Shown here: positions 17,145 through 25,251 of the stretch, piece after piece
How the letters are laid out: every line of letters begins with the position of its first letter
Position numbering within the stretch: position 1 is the stretch's first letter
NCBI RefSeq assembly: GCF_030546745.1
Contig: NZ_JAUOPD010000002.1
Location: forward strand, 240,668-304,667
DNA: 64,000 nucleotides
Direction of reading: 5' to 3'
From: Thalassotalea sp. 1_MG-2023
GTDB taxonomy: Bacteria; Pseudomonadota; Gammaproteobacteria; Enterobacterales; Alteromonadaceae
Made by a program: the position numbers and the translations under genes
Notes under the pieces: model-generated
The model's database searches: none
The model's input: only the letters and a program-made list of their open reading frames with translations
What the model was told of the DNA's origin: nothing

Positions 17145-19461
17145 GTATCGCTTTAAAACACAAATTACATGGTTATCAACAGGTTTAATATTGTTAACAG
17201 TATTAGCGTTGACGGCAAGTTACTGGCTTCGGATAGCAGACTACGCAGAGCAGCAAATTAAACAGCAATTTAACTTTGCTGAAAATGTGTTAAACCAAAA
17301 CTTAGTAACGCAAGAAAAAATGTTGATCACTGCAGCAAGTGTTTTGGCCGCAGATTTTGGTTTTAAACAAGCAGTCGCTTCGCAAGATAAAAATACGATT
17401 AATAGCGTGCTACTCAATCATGGTGAACGAATTAATGCTGACTTGATGATGTTATTAGATTTAGAAGGAAGCTTAATTACCACTAGCGCATCAAAAACGT
17501 TATCGTTACAAGCAGTCACTAAAGGTATTCAATCTCTTCCCTTTCGTAATGTTCATGCGCAGTTTTTACGTATTGATAATACGGTTTATCAGGTGATTGT
17601 ATTACCGGTAAAAGCACCAAGAGTGATTGCCTACACGGTTATTGGCTTTGAGTTTGGTCAGGCATCGTTGACTGGGTTAAAAGAAATGATTTCACTCGAT
17701 ATCTCGATCGCTGAACGTGAAAAGGTATTGGCTACTACCTTGGAAAGTGGCTACTCGTCCGAACAAATTATGCAAGAAGCGATAACGCCACCGTCAAATA
17801 TTTTGTTATCGAGTGCAGCGTATTATCATCAAATTAGGCCTTTAGGTAATTCAACAGTACTTTCTGTGGTGCTGTCAGCCTCTTTAACACAAATTCATCA
17901 TGATTTTAATCAACTGATCTCATCAATTTTGTTTATTGCCTTTTTTGTTATTGTGATTGCCATTGCTTTATCTAGATTATTGTCAAATGGGTTGTCTAAA
18001 CCGCTTAATACTTTAATGCATTTAACACAACGAGTAGGGCGAGGTGATTTAGTCATTCCAAAACTATCAGGAGATTTACCTCGTGAATTTACTGAGCTAT
18101 ATCAAAGTTTTTCTGTAATGGGGGCTGAAATTGAAAGTCGTGAAAAAGCCATTAAATATCAAGCAGAGCGTGACTTGCTTACCGGGCTTTATAATCGTCA
18201 AAAAATGTTGCAAGAGTTAGAAGCCAGCAATGACAACAAACAAATTACTTTAGTCGCGTTTAATATTAAAGACTTTAAAACATTAAACGACACTATTGGT
18301 ATATCTAATGGCGATAAAATACTTCAAGAGCTTGCTCATCGAATATTTCATTACCTAGGACCTTTATCTACCAGCGATGTTAATGTAATAGGTGTTGCTC
18401 GAACGGGTGCTGATGAGTTCTTAGTGGCAATAGATACGGTGGAAAAAGATTATATTGCTAAGTTTCTTGCGCATTTGCAATCAGAGTTAGACCGTCCTTA
18501 CTGGGTCAATGATATTAAAATTAATTTGTCGGTGTATGTTGGTATAGCCCAATTTGATGAACTTATAAGTATTGATGCGGAGCACATGATACGACGAGCT
18601 TCGATGGCTGTTTCAGCGGCAATTAGTGAACAAGTGACAGTACGTTATTATCAGCAGGGTGAAGATGAAGCTTATATGTATAAGCTATCCTTAATTGATG
18701 AGTTAAAATCAGCCTTGGAGGCTGAAGATAGCCCATTATTTATGAATTACCAACCTAAGTTAAATATGGTTACTGGGCGGGTTGATAAATTAGAAGCTTT
18801 AATACGTTGGATAAACAAAGAAGGTGATTTTGTTAACCCAGAATTGTTTGTTGGTTTGGCTGAAAAAGCAGGATTAATTGTTACGTTAACACGATGGGTG
18901 ATTTTACATGTTATTCAACAGGTAGAACATTGGAATCTACAAGGTTATACCTTTAAGGTGTCGATTAACTTATCCGCACAGGATATTCAGCATGATACCT
19001 TTGTCGAATATTTATTAGATACGGTGGCAGCCAAACAAGTAGAACCTCAGCAAATTACGCTTGAATTAACGGAACGAGATCTTGCAGAGAATGAAAACTT
19101 AGTGGCATCACGTCTTACTTATCTTAAATCTATTGGCTTTCAAATATCGGTTGATGATTACGGTATTGGTCAATCGTCATTGGCTAAACTTAAACATTTG
19201 CCAGTTGATGAACTGAAAATTGATAAATGTTTTATTCTCAATTTAGATAAAAATAAACAAGATCAAGATATTGTTATGTCTACCGTGTTACTTGGTCATC
19301 GCCTTGGGCTACAAGTGGTAGCGGAGGGGGTAGAAACAGCAGAAAGCTTAGCGTTACTTAATGAATATAATTGTGATTATGCACAAGGCTATTATTTATC
19401 AAAGCCGTTATCGGCAGAAAAGTTAATTGAATGGTATGAAAGCTATGAAACGACTACTTAG
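17134..19461 (+). CDS. Membrane GGDEF/EAL protein, probable c-di-GMP phosphodiesterase
   Basis: 775 residues. Membrane helix about 11-33, a periplasmic sensor region to about 260 (dCACHE/LapD-like size), a second helix, HAMP (about 287-345), GGDEF domain and EAL domain (about 520-770). The GGDEF site reads GADEF, so cyclase activity is doubtful. The EAL site looks complete: LEALIRW, SINLSAQ, ELTERD, VDDYGIGQSS, ELKID, AEGVET, QGYYLSKPL. It probably hydrolyses c-di-GMP in response to a periplasmic signal. The ATG at 17134 overlaps the cupredoxin stop; TTG 17116 and ATG 17122 are alternative in-frame starts. The overlap suggests the cupredoxin feeds its sensor domain (inference). Confidence 0.88.
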   Translation: MLTKYRFKTQITWLSTGLILLTVLALTASYWLRIADYAEQQIKQQFNFAENVLNQNLVTQEKMLITAASVLAADFGFKQAVASQDKNTINSVLLNHGERINADLMMLLDLEGSLITTSASKTLSLQAVTKGIQSLPFRNVHAQFLRIDNTVYQVIVLPVKAPRVIAYTVIGFEFGQASLTGLKEMISLDISIAEREKVLATTLESGYSSEQIMQEAITPPSNILLSSAAYYHQIRPLGNSTVLSVVLSASLTQIHHDFNQLISSILFIAFFVIVIAIALSRLLSNGLSKPLNTLMHLTQRVGRGDLVIPKLSGDLPREFTELYQSFSVMGAEIESREKAIKYQAERDLLTGLYNRQKMLQELEASNDNKQITLVAFNIKDFKTLNDTIGISNGDKILQELAHRIFHYLGPLSTSDVNVIGVARTGADEFLVAIDTVEKDYIAKFLAHLQSELDRPYWVNDIKINLSVYVGIAQFDELISIDAEHMIRRASMAVSAAISEQVTVRYYQQGEDEAYMYKLSLIDELKSALEAEDSPLFMNYQPKLNMVTGRVDKLEALIRWINKEGDFVNPELFVGLAEKAGLIVTLTRWVILHVIQQVEHWNLQGYTFKVSINLSAQDIQHDTFVEYLLDTVAAKQVEPQQITLELTERDLAENENLVASRLTYLKSIGFQISVDDYGIGQSSLAKLKHLPVDELKIDKCFILNLDKNKQDQDIVMSTVLLGHRLGLQVVAEGVETAESLALLNEYNCDYAQGYYLSKPLSAEKLIEWYESYETTT

Positions 19462-20266
19462 TACATGGTTACTTTGCATGCCTTGCGTGTGTTTTGCAAA
19501 CGGTAAAATTTTAGCTACACCGGGGGTTTCACAAGTAGAAGGGGCTGGCGGTGGCGGTATTGTTCCTTGGGCACAATTAGCTGGGTATGCCACCGAAGAT
19601 GAAATAGCTGGCTCTGTGTTTTGTTCAACAGCACAGGTACAAGATTTTCGATTGAAGAGTTGCGGTGCACAAATCAATTTTTATGATCGTATTGAAGTGT
19701 CTTATGCCAAACAAGATTTTGATGTTGAGCCTTTATCGTTAACCCTTTCGCAAGAAGTGGTTGGCATGAAACTTCGCTTATACGGTGATCTTGTCTATAG
19801 CGATTGGCCGCAATTATCGTTAGGCGTACAACATAAAATGCTGGAAACGCCAGACATTGCTTTTGCTTTGGGTGCAAAAGAAGATAAAGGAACTGATGTT
19901 TATCTTGCTGCGAGTAAATTACATTTAGGTGCGATTGCTGGTTATAATTTTCTTTGGAATGCTACGCTTCGCTATTCATCTGCAAATGAAATGGGCTTGT
20001 TAGGTTATGGAGGTACAGAAGGAAATGGTGCCTTACATCCAGAACTTTCTGCAGCTATTTTATTAAATAAGCATTTTGCTATTGGCACAGAATATCGCGT
20101 TAAATCTGAAAACCTAGCGGTTAAAGAAAGTAATTGGCATGATGTATTTGTGGCGTGGTTCCCGAATAAACACTTTAATATGACAGTGGCTTATTTAGAT
20201 TTAGGTACAATCGCAAATATTGATGGTCAGCATGGTTGGTATGTTTCAATGTCGGGGCAGTTCTAA
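19445..20266 (+). CDS. DUF3034 family outer-membrane-like protein
   Basis: 273 residues with a signal peptide (KRLLSTWLLCMPCVCFA). The mature start, ILATPGVSQVEGAGGGGIVPWAQLAGYAT, has the DUF3034 signature (GVSQxEGAxGGGxVPWA). The remainder alternates short amphipathic strands and ends in aromatic SMSGQF, like a small outer-membrane barrel. Function unknown. It overlaps the EAL gene by 17 bases, and its stop shares a base with the start of the haemoglobin gene, so it is translationally coupled to both. The frame is open upstream (ATG 19436, TTG 19427); I chose the ATG giving the most compact signal peptide. Confidence 0.8.
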   Translation: MKRLLSTWLLCMPCVCFANGKILATPGVSQVEGAGGGGIVPWAQLAGYATEDEIAGSVFCSTAQVQDFRLKSCGAQINFYDRIEVSYAKQDFDVEPLSLTLSQEVVGMKLRLYGDLVYSDWPQLSLGVQHKMLETPDIAFALGAKEDKGTDVYLAASKLHLGAIAGYNFLWNATLRYSSANEMGLLGYGGTEGNGALHPELSAAILLNKHFAIGTEYRVKSENLAVKESNWHDVFVAWFPNKHFNMTVAYLDLGTIANIDGQHGWYVSMSGQF

Positions 20267-20703
20267 TGATTTTTTTTAAACGTGTTATGTGGTTGGTTTT
20301 GCTTAATCTCAGTGTTTTATCATGCGCTTCGCAGCAATCACCACAAGAGAATAATTTGTATCAAGCGTTAGGCGAACAACAAGGTATTAGTAAACTTGTT
20401 GATCAATTAATTGTTGAAATTGTTGCAGATGAACAAATATTTCCATACTTTGCCAAAGCAAGTGTTAGTTATTTTCGGAAAGGTTTCATCAACCATATGT
20501 GTGCTATAAGCGAAGGCCCTTGTGAGTATACTGGCGATTCTATGGTAGATATTCATACAGGTATGAATATTTCTGAAGGAGATTTTAATCGGGTTGTTGA
20601 ACTATTGATACGTGCCATGGAATCAACCGGAATTTCTTATCCTGTTCAAAATCGTTTATTAGCGCGTTTAGCCCCTATGCGTGAACAAATCATTAAACGC
20701 TAA
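20266..20703 (+). CDS. Group 1 truncated haemoglobin, exported lipoprotein
   Basis: 145 residues. An N-terminal hydrophobic segment ends in LSVLSC, a plausible lipobox, so the mature protein would be a 120-residue globin attached to a membrane on the periplasmic side. The 2-on-2 globin features are seen: YQALGEQQGISKLVDQ at the start, the aromatic pair in FPYFAK, and the proximal haem His in MVDIHTGMNIS. It should bind O2 or NO. Most truncated haemoglobins are cytoplasmic, so export is unusual. The start overlaps the DUF3034 stop (TAATG). Last gene of the cupredoxin operon. Confidence 0.87.
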   Translation: MIFFKRVMWLVLLNLSVLSCASQQSPQENNLYQALGEQQGISKLVDQLIVEIVADEQIFPYFAKASVSYFRKGFINHMCAISEGPCEYTGDSMVDIHTGMNISEGDFNRVVELLIRAMESTGISYPVQNRLLARLAPMREQIIKR

Positions 20704-20964
20704 TTTATACTGTTAGTGCTGAGGTTTAGCGATTAAAAACTGGAAAATTTCAGCAACAGTTCTACAGTTAATAAACAACCTTTCTTTAACTCTCGTTAAG
20801 TTATCACCTGTGTAGCATACAGCCGTGGCGACTATGTGGACGTATAGGATCTGTTTTGAATGGTTGTAATCATGATGCATTAGTGCGTAACTTGATCATT
20901 ACAATAATAAAAACCGTTGAGTTTTACTGGTGAATTCCCCTTAACGTATTGTAGGTGAACGGAC

Positions 20965-21651
20965 ATGACACTAGAAAAATCAATTGCTGTTATAATGACA
21001 TTGTTAATTTCGGCTGCTAGCCAAGCAGCTTATATCACCATAAATGAAGCGGAGCTTGATAGGATATATTCTCAGGATTCGTTCGGTGATCTGCCCATTG
21101 ATATTCGTATTGGACAACCCTCTGAAATATTAGCCCCTAATTTATTAGATATCACTACAAGAGAAGAAGTACGCCAATTATTTAATATGCATTCAGGTGG
21201 CTTCAATATCGTTAATTTTTATTTTATCGATACAATTAGCGCTTGTGGAAGTTCAACCGGTACTAATATCGTGGGCTGCGGCGAATATTTTGGAAACGAC
21301 TTTGTCGTTGAATCTAGGTTTGCAGATAGCGGATATGGTAGCGAATTATTAGCCCATGAGCTTGGGCATAATTTAGGGTTACCTCACTTAAACGGTGCTT
21401 TTTTAATGAACCCTAGTCTTAATAATAGAACGCTACTCACTGAAGCTGAAGTTGCACAAATTCGTCAAAGCCCGCTAGTGCAAAACGTTGATAATACCTA
21501 TTGGATTGATATTAATCCTGTATTAATTGTTCGTGAGCTTACCAAGGTTTCAGAACCAGCAACCTTCGTGTTGTTTATGTTAGCTGTTTTCACACTACTG
21601 TGTCGATGTAAGGTTAGCAACAAATATGCGTTTTCACTTGAACGCTATTAA
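20965..21651 (+). CDS. Secreted matrixin-like zinc metalloprotease with PEP-CTERM-like tail
   Basis: 228 residues. A signal peptide ends near SQA. The zinc motif HELGHNLGLPH fits HExxHxxGxxH of metzincins, and ALMNP-like FLMNPS after it gives the Met-turn. The C-terminus SEPATFVLFMLAVFTLL followed by CRCKVSNK resembles PEP-CTERM: short PEP-like motif, hydrophobic helix, basic end. Such tails are processed by exosortase in EPS-producing bacteria. Start ATG with AGGTGA six bases upstream. Four cysteines sit in the middle (ACGSS, VGCGE region plus tail). No exosortase gene is in the window. A second secreted protein gene overlaps its 3' end. Confidence 0.8.
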   Translation: MTLEKSIAVIMTLLISAASQAAYITINEAELDRIYSQDSFGDLPIDIRIGQPSEILAPNLLDITTREEVRQLFNMHSGGFNIVNFYFIDTISACGSSTGTNIVGCGEYFGNDFVVESRFADSGYGSELLAHELGHNLGLPHLNGAFLMNPSLNNRTLLTEAEVAQIRQSPLVQNVDNTYWIDINPVLIVRELTKVSEPATFVLFMLAVFTLLCRCKVSNKYAFSLERY

Positions 21652-22150
21652 ATGCTTATATTGTAAGTTGAACGAGTGGCGCATATATCAAATGGTCACT
21701 CTAGTAGTCTTTATGGTGCCCATAGCAGCTCAAACTAAAGCTGTTACTGCTTTGCAATGTCAACAATATAAGTTAACAGAGTGGCAACGTATATGCCCTC
21801 AAAATGCTTTTTGTTTTCGGTGTCCAGCATCATTTCAAGCACAAAAGGTGATTGCTATTGATAGTCTTTCTGGCACTTTAGAGGAAAAGCAATGGGTACT
21901 ACAGTATGACGTAGGGCAATACATTAATGATTATTCCCATGTAGAGGTTATTAAACGTAGACCCTATTCAATTGCAGCAGGGGAAGGTGAATTGATAATA
22001 ATGACAGAGAAAATCGCTTTTATTATCGATGACATTCTACCTTCAGCACCTTTACTGTTGGAAATGAGCCATAAACAATTATTAACAGCTAAAGGTAAAT
22101 TAGATGTACCTTTAGCTAAATGTATATTTTCAACAATAACCAAGACATGA
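21626..22150 (+). CDS. Hypothetical exported protein
   Basis: 174 residues, not recognised. The first 42 residues hold a basic stretch and a hydrophobic segment (MVTLVVFMVPIAAQ), signal-peptide or anchor-like. The rest contains four Cys in LQCQQYK, RICPQNAFCFRCPA and one near the end, suggesting disulfides in the periplasm. The frame from 21626 overlaps the end of the metalloprotease gene by 26 bases; ATG at 21692 is a possible later start. It may be an accessory to the protease, but only position supports this. Confidence 0.55.
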   Translation: MRFHLNAIKCLYCKLNEWRIYQMVTLVVFMVPIAAQTKAVTALQCQQYKLTEWQRICPQNAFCFRCPASFQAQKVIAIDSLSGTLEEKQWVLQYDVGQYINDYSHVEVIKRRPYSIAAGEGELIIMTEKIAFIIDDILPSAPLLLEMSHKQLLTAKGKLDVPLAKCIFSTITKT

Positions 22151-22171
22151 TAAGGCGTTTAAATGAAAACG

Positions 22172-22615
22172 TTAATTGACATGTTGTACCGGAGGTTCAT
22201 TTATTTGCAAATACTGATTGAGCATTGAACCAAGCTCTGAATAGTTATGGTTTAGTGTTGATTTTAAAAAGTACCCTGCAATATGGTGTTGGTAAGCACT
22301 TGCTTTGTCTTGTTCTCTGTTTGACGTGGTAAGAACGTATACGATGTTATGCGAAAGTTTTGGATCTTCACGCAACTCTTTAAGCATGGCTAAGCCATTC
22401 ATTTTTGGCATATTTAAATCAAGTAATATAACAAAAGGCCGACCACTTAATTCACTGCGCATCAATTCTAACCCTTGGATGCCATCTTTAGCACGATAAA
22501 TGGGGTTATTTGTATTTAACTTTGTTAAGGCGCGCTTCACACTCACTGCATCAAGATCGTCATCTTCAACAAGTAATATAGCAGTATTATTGTTTTGGTT
22601 ATGTTCAGTCATCAA
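22172..22615 (-). CDS. CheY-like single-domain response regulator (Rcp1 type)
   Basis: 147 residues, a receiver domain alone. LLVEDDDLDA provides the acidic pocket, LLDLNMPKMNG the phospho-acceptor Asp, LTTSN the switch Thr and YFLKS the conserved Lys. The pattern (EDDxLD, DLNMP, LTTS) is that of response regulators paired with phytochrome-like kinases. The gene overlaps the kinase gene upstream by 11 bases and closes the four-gene signalling operon, so the kinase is its natural partner. With no output domain it must act by protein contact. Confidence 0.93.
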   Translation of the reverse strand: MMTEHNQNNNTAILLVEDDDLDAVSVKRALTKLNTNNPIYRAKDGIQGLELMRSELSGRPFVILLDLNMPKMNGLAMLKELREDPKLSHNIVYVLTTSNREQDKASAYQHHIAGYFLKSTLNHNYSELGSMLNQYLQINEPPVQHVN

Positions 22616-25202
22616 TTAACCTCTTTAATGTTGCTTCATCTGGCCAAGTAAAAGCAAAGCAAGTACCAGTATTTCCATTAGAGTCTATGGTAATGTCACA
22701 ATCATAAGTATCAAGTATCTTTTTAACAATGGCTAATCCCATACCGCTGCCTTCTAATTCATCACGTGGTTTCAGGGTTTTAAAAATACCAAAAATTTGT
22801 TGGTGATATTGCGGATCAATGCCAGGGCCATCATCACAAACAGAAAATTGATATCCATGCTCAATCGGTTTAATTGATACAGTAATGTGGCCGGTTTCTT
22901 TATCATGATGTTTAATCGCATTGTTAATTAAGTTTCTTAACACTTGTTCAAGCGGTACCGCAATAGTATTGAAGGATACAATCTCGCTGTTTATTTCTAG
23001 ATGAATACTTGCCGGAGGGTTTAACAGTTGAAAGGTATCTTTCACTAATACATCAACGTTAATCGTGGTAAATTTTTCTACCTTTTCGGTTAATGTTGCA
23101 TATGAAAGCAAGTCATCAAGTAGCTTTTCTAACCGAGAAGTTCTGCTTTGCATCAGCCTTATATATTCAGTTATCTGTGAATTTTTATTATCTTGTAGTT
23201 CTTCGTCAATCCAGTTGGATAATTGCATGATCCCTCTTAAGGGCGCTTTAAGATCGTGAGAAGCAATATAGGCAAATTCAGATAACTCCTTATTACTACG
23301 TTCAAGCTCTTTTGTGTATTTAGCGAGTGCTAATTCGGTGGTTTTCTGTTGACTAATATCCCGAATAATAGCTGAGAAAAACTGCTCGTTGTCTATAGTC
23401 ATGTGCGCAATAGATAGATGTATGGGGAACGATTTTTGGTTTTTCTTCTTCGCAACTACTTCGCGACCAATACCAATAATTTTGGGTGTTTTACTGTGTA
23501 AATAGTTAGCTATATAGTCATCATGCTGGGAACGATCTGGCTCTGGCATTAACATTCTTACATTTTTACCAATCATTTCATCTTCGCGATAACCAAAAAG
23601 TGCTGTTGTCGCCTGATTGATACTTAAAATTGTACCTTGATGATCTGCAAGCACCACGCTATCTCCCATACTTTGAAGTGTGGTTCTTAGTCTATTTTCT
23701 TCATAAGCAAGTAATGACTTTGTGTTTTTATGCAGTGTTATTTCATGTAATAATTTTTGTGAGTGTAATGCTGCATCCCGCCATAGCTTTAAAAACAATA
23801 AGCTCATAAAAATAGCGATCATACCTGAAACTAAAATAATGCTGGGTAATTGAGATTGTAAGGAAGAGGCATACGCTTTAGTGAACTTGAGTGTTATTTG
23901 CCAATTTACACCAAAGAAAGCCAATTGTTGTGTTGCGATATAGTTATTGCTACTTTCGCTTTCTGGTTTATGGTGCGCAATAATTTTATGTTGTGCTTTG
24001 ATGGTCAAATTGAAGTTATCTAGATGAAAGTTATCGGCCAATACGTTAAGTAACTCTGTATATGCGATCACTCCGACTAAAAAGCCGCTATTTTCTTGCT
24101 GTTTAGTTAACGGTTCGACAATCAAGAAGCCACGCTTGCCTTGAATTAACTCAACTGCAGGAGAAATAGTTGTGCTTTTTATTTGCTGTGCACGTAATAA
24201 AGTCGCGTGCCGCTTATCTTCTGAAGAAAGATCAAAGTCAATCGCTTTTTCGTTTCCTTCTATTGGTACCACCCACTTGACCCTCATATTACGATTAACC
24301 CATTCAATAGCTTGCATGTCTGGAAAGTCATTTACATATTGTAGGCTATCGTTTTCCCACTGTTGTTTAGTTAAGCTATCAAACACATGCCAACGGTGAG
24401 CCATTCGGTTTAATGCATCAACACGTGTATTAATCAAGGTTTTTAACGCTTGCGTTGCGTTCACTGTATGAGCATCTAATTTTTCTTGCAGTTGCTTGTT
24501 TTGCCAATTTTCAACCGCCTGCGACAAAGCAAAGGTAAAAACAATTAAGGCAACCGTTAAGGTGCTTTCTTTCCAGTATTGGCCAAAAAGCAAAGATTTA
24601 TCAGTCGCTATTGCTGACATGAGTGTTAAAGCAATACCTATGACAACAAAACCCATAGCGGTATGTACCGCCATAGCAGACAAGTTGCCCAAACCATAGG
24701 CTGTTTCAATACTAAAAATATAGCCAATTAGCGCAACTGAGCCCATTCCACTGATGGCTGGACCAATGATTTTGTTAATATGAAAACGTGGATAAATGTT
24801 ATGAGTAACAATCGTTATTCCGCTTAGCATAAAACACAATGCGGTACTGATAGCCATGCGCCCTGGGTGGGTTGTGCTAGTTGTAATGTAATGTTCTAAA
24901 AATAACTGATCAATATTAAGGTTGGTGTGTGCGATATATTGAATAAAGGTAATCGTGCTTATTAAAACAACAAGCGAAGCAATAAATGTTGAGAGCTTTC
25001 TATACTTTAAAGAGCGAGCAGAGATGCCAGCCCCGCAAAGTAAAAAACACAAGGCAGTATTGAATTGCATTGCAACAAAGGTGGGATGTATTTGTACCAA
25101 TAAGGGGGTATGAGAATACCAACCAAAGATCACAATCAAGGCTAGCAGCGATATACTAGCACCGAGGTATCGACTTAAAACAATATGATTGATACTAAAC
25201 AT
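22605..25202 (-). CDS. Membrane CHASE-PAS sensor histidine kinase
   Basis: 865 residues. About seven hydrophobic helices cover residues 1-230, then a CHASE-type periplasmic sensor (about 250-440, IEWVNRNMRVKWVVPIEGNE in part), a further helix, PAS (about 500-610, GTILSINQATTALFGY), HisKA with the phospho-His in ASHDLKAPLRG, and HATPase with CDDGPGID and GSGMGLAIVKKI. The kinase part is of the phytochrome/bacteriophytochrome class that signals to Rcp-type regulators, matching the next gene. Start ATG at 25202 with AAGGA seven bases upstream, rather than the GTG nine codons earlier. Confidence 0.9.
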   Translation of the reverse strand: MFSINHIVLSRYLGASISLLALIVIFGWYSHTPLLVQIHPTFVAMQFNTALCFLLCGAGISARSLKYRKLSTFIASLVVLISTITFIQYIAHTNLNIDQLFLEHYITTSTTHPGRMAISTALCFMLSGITIVTHNIYPRFHINKIIGPAISGMGSVALIGYIFSIETAYGLGNLSAMAVHTAMGFVVIGIALTLMSAIATDKSLLFGQYWKESTLTVALIVFTFALSQAVENWQNKQLQEKLDAHTVNATQALKTLINTRVDALNRMAHRWHVFDSLTKQQWENDSLQYVNDFPDMQAIEWVNRNMRVKWVVPIEGNEKAIDFDLSSEDKRHATLLRAQQIKSTTISPAVELIQGKRGFLIVEPLTKQQENSGFLVGVIAYTELLNVLADNFHLDNFNLTIKAQHKIIAHHKPESESSNNYIATQQLAFFGVNWQITLKFTKAYASSLQSQLPSIILVSGMIAIFMSLLFLKLWRDAALHSQKLLHEITLHKNTKSLLAYEENRLRTTLQSMGDSVVLADHQGTILSINQATTALFGYREDEMIGKNVRMLMPEPDRSQHDDYIANYLHSKTPKIIGIGREVVAKKKNQKSFPIHLSIAHMTIDNEQFFSAIIRDISQQKTTELALAKYTKELERSNKELSEFAYIASHDLKAPLRGIMQLSNWIDEELQDNKNSQITEYIRLMQSRTSRLEKLLDDLLSYATLTEKVEKFTTINVDVLVKDTFQLLNPPASIHLEINSEIVSFNTIAVPLEQVLRNLINNAIKHHDKETGHITVSIKPIEHGYQFSVCDDGPGIDPQYHQQIFGIFKTLKPRDELEGSGMGLAIVKKILDTYDCDITIDSNGNTGTCFAFTWPDEATLKRLIDD

Positions 25203-25251
25203 CTCATTCCTTTTTCGATGAAAAAGCACAACAGTTCTTTCTATAATTGTG

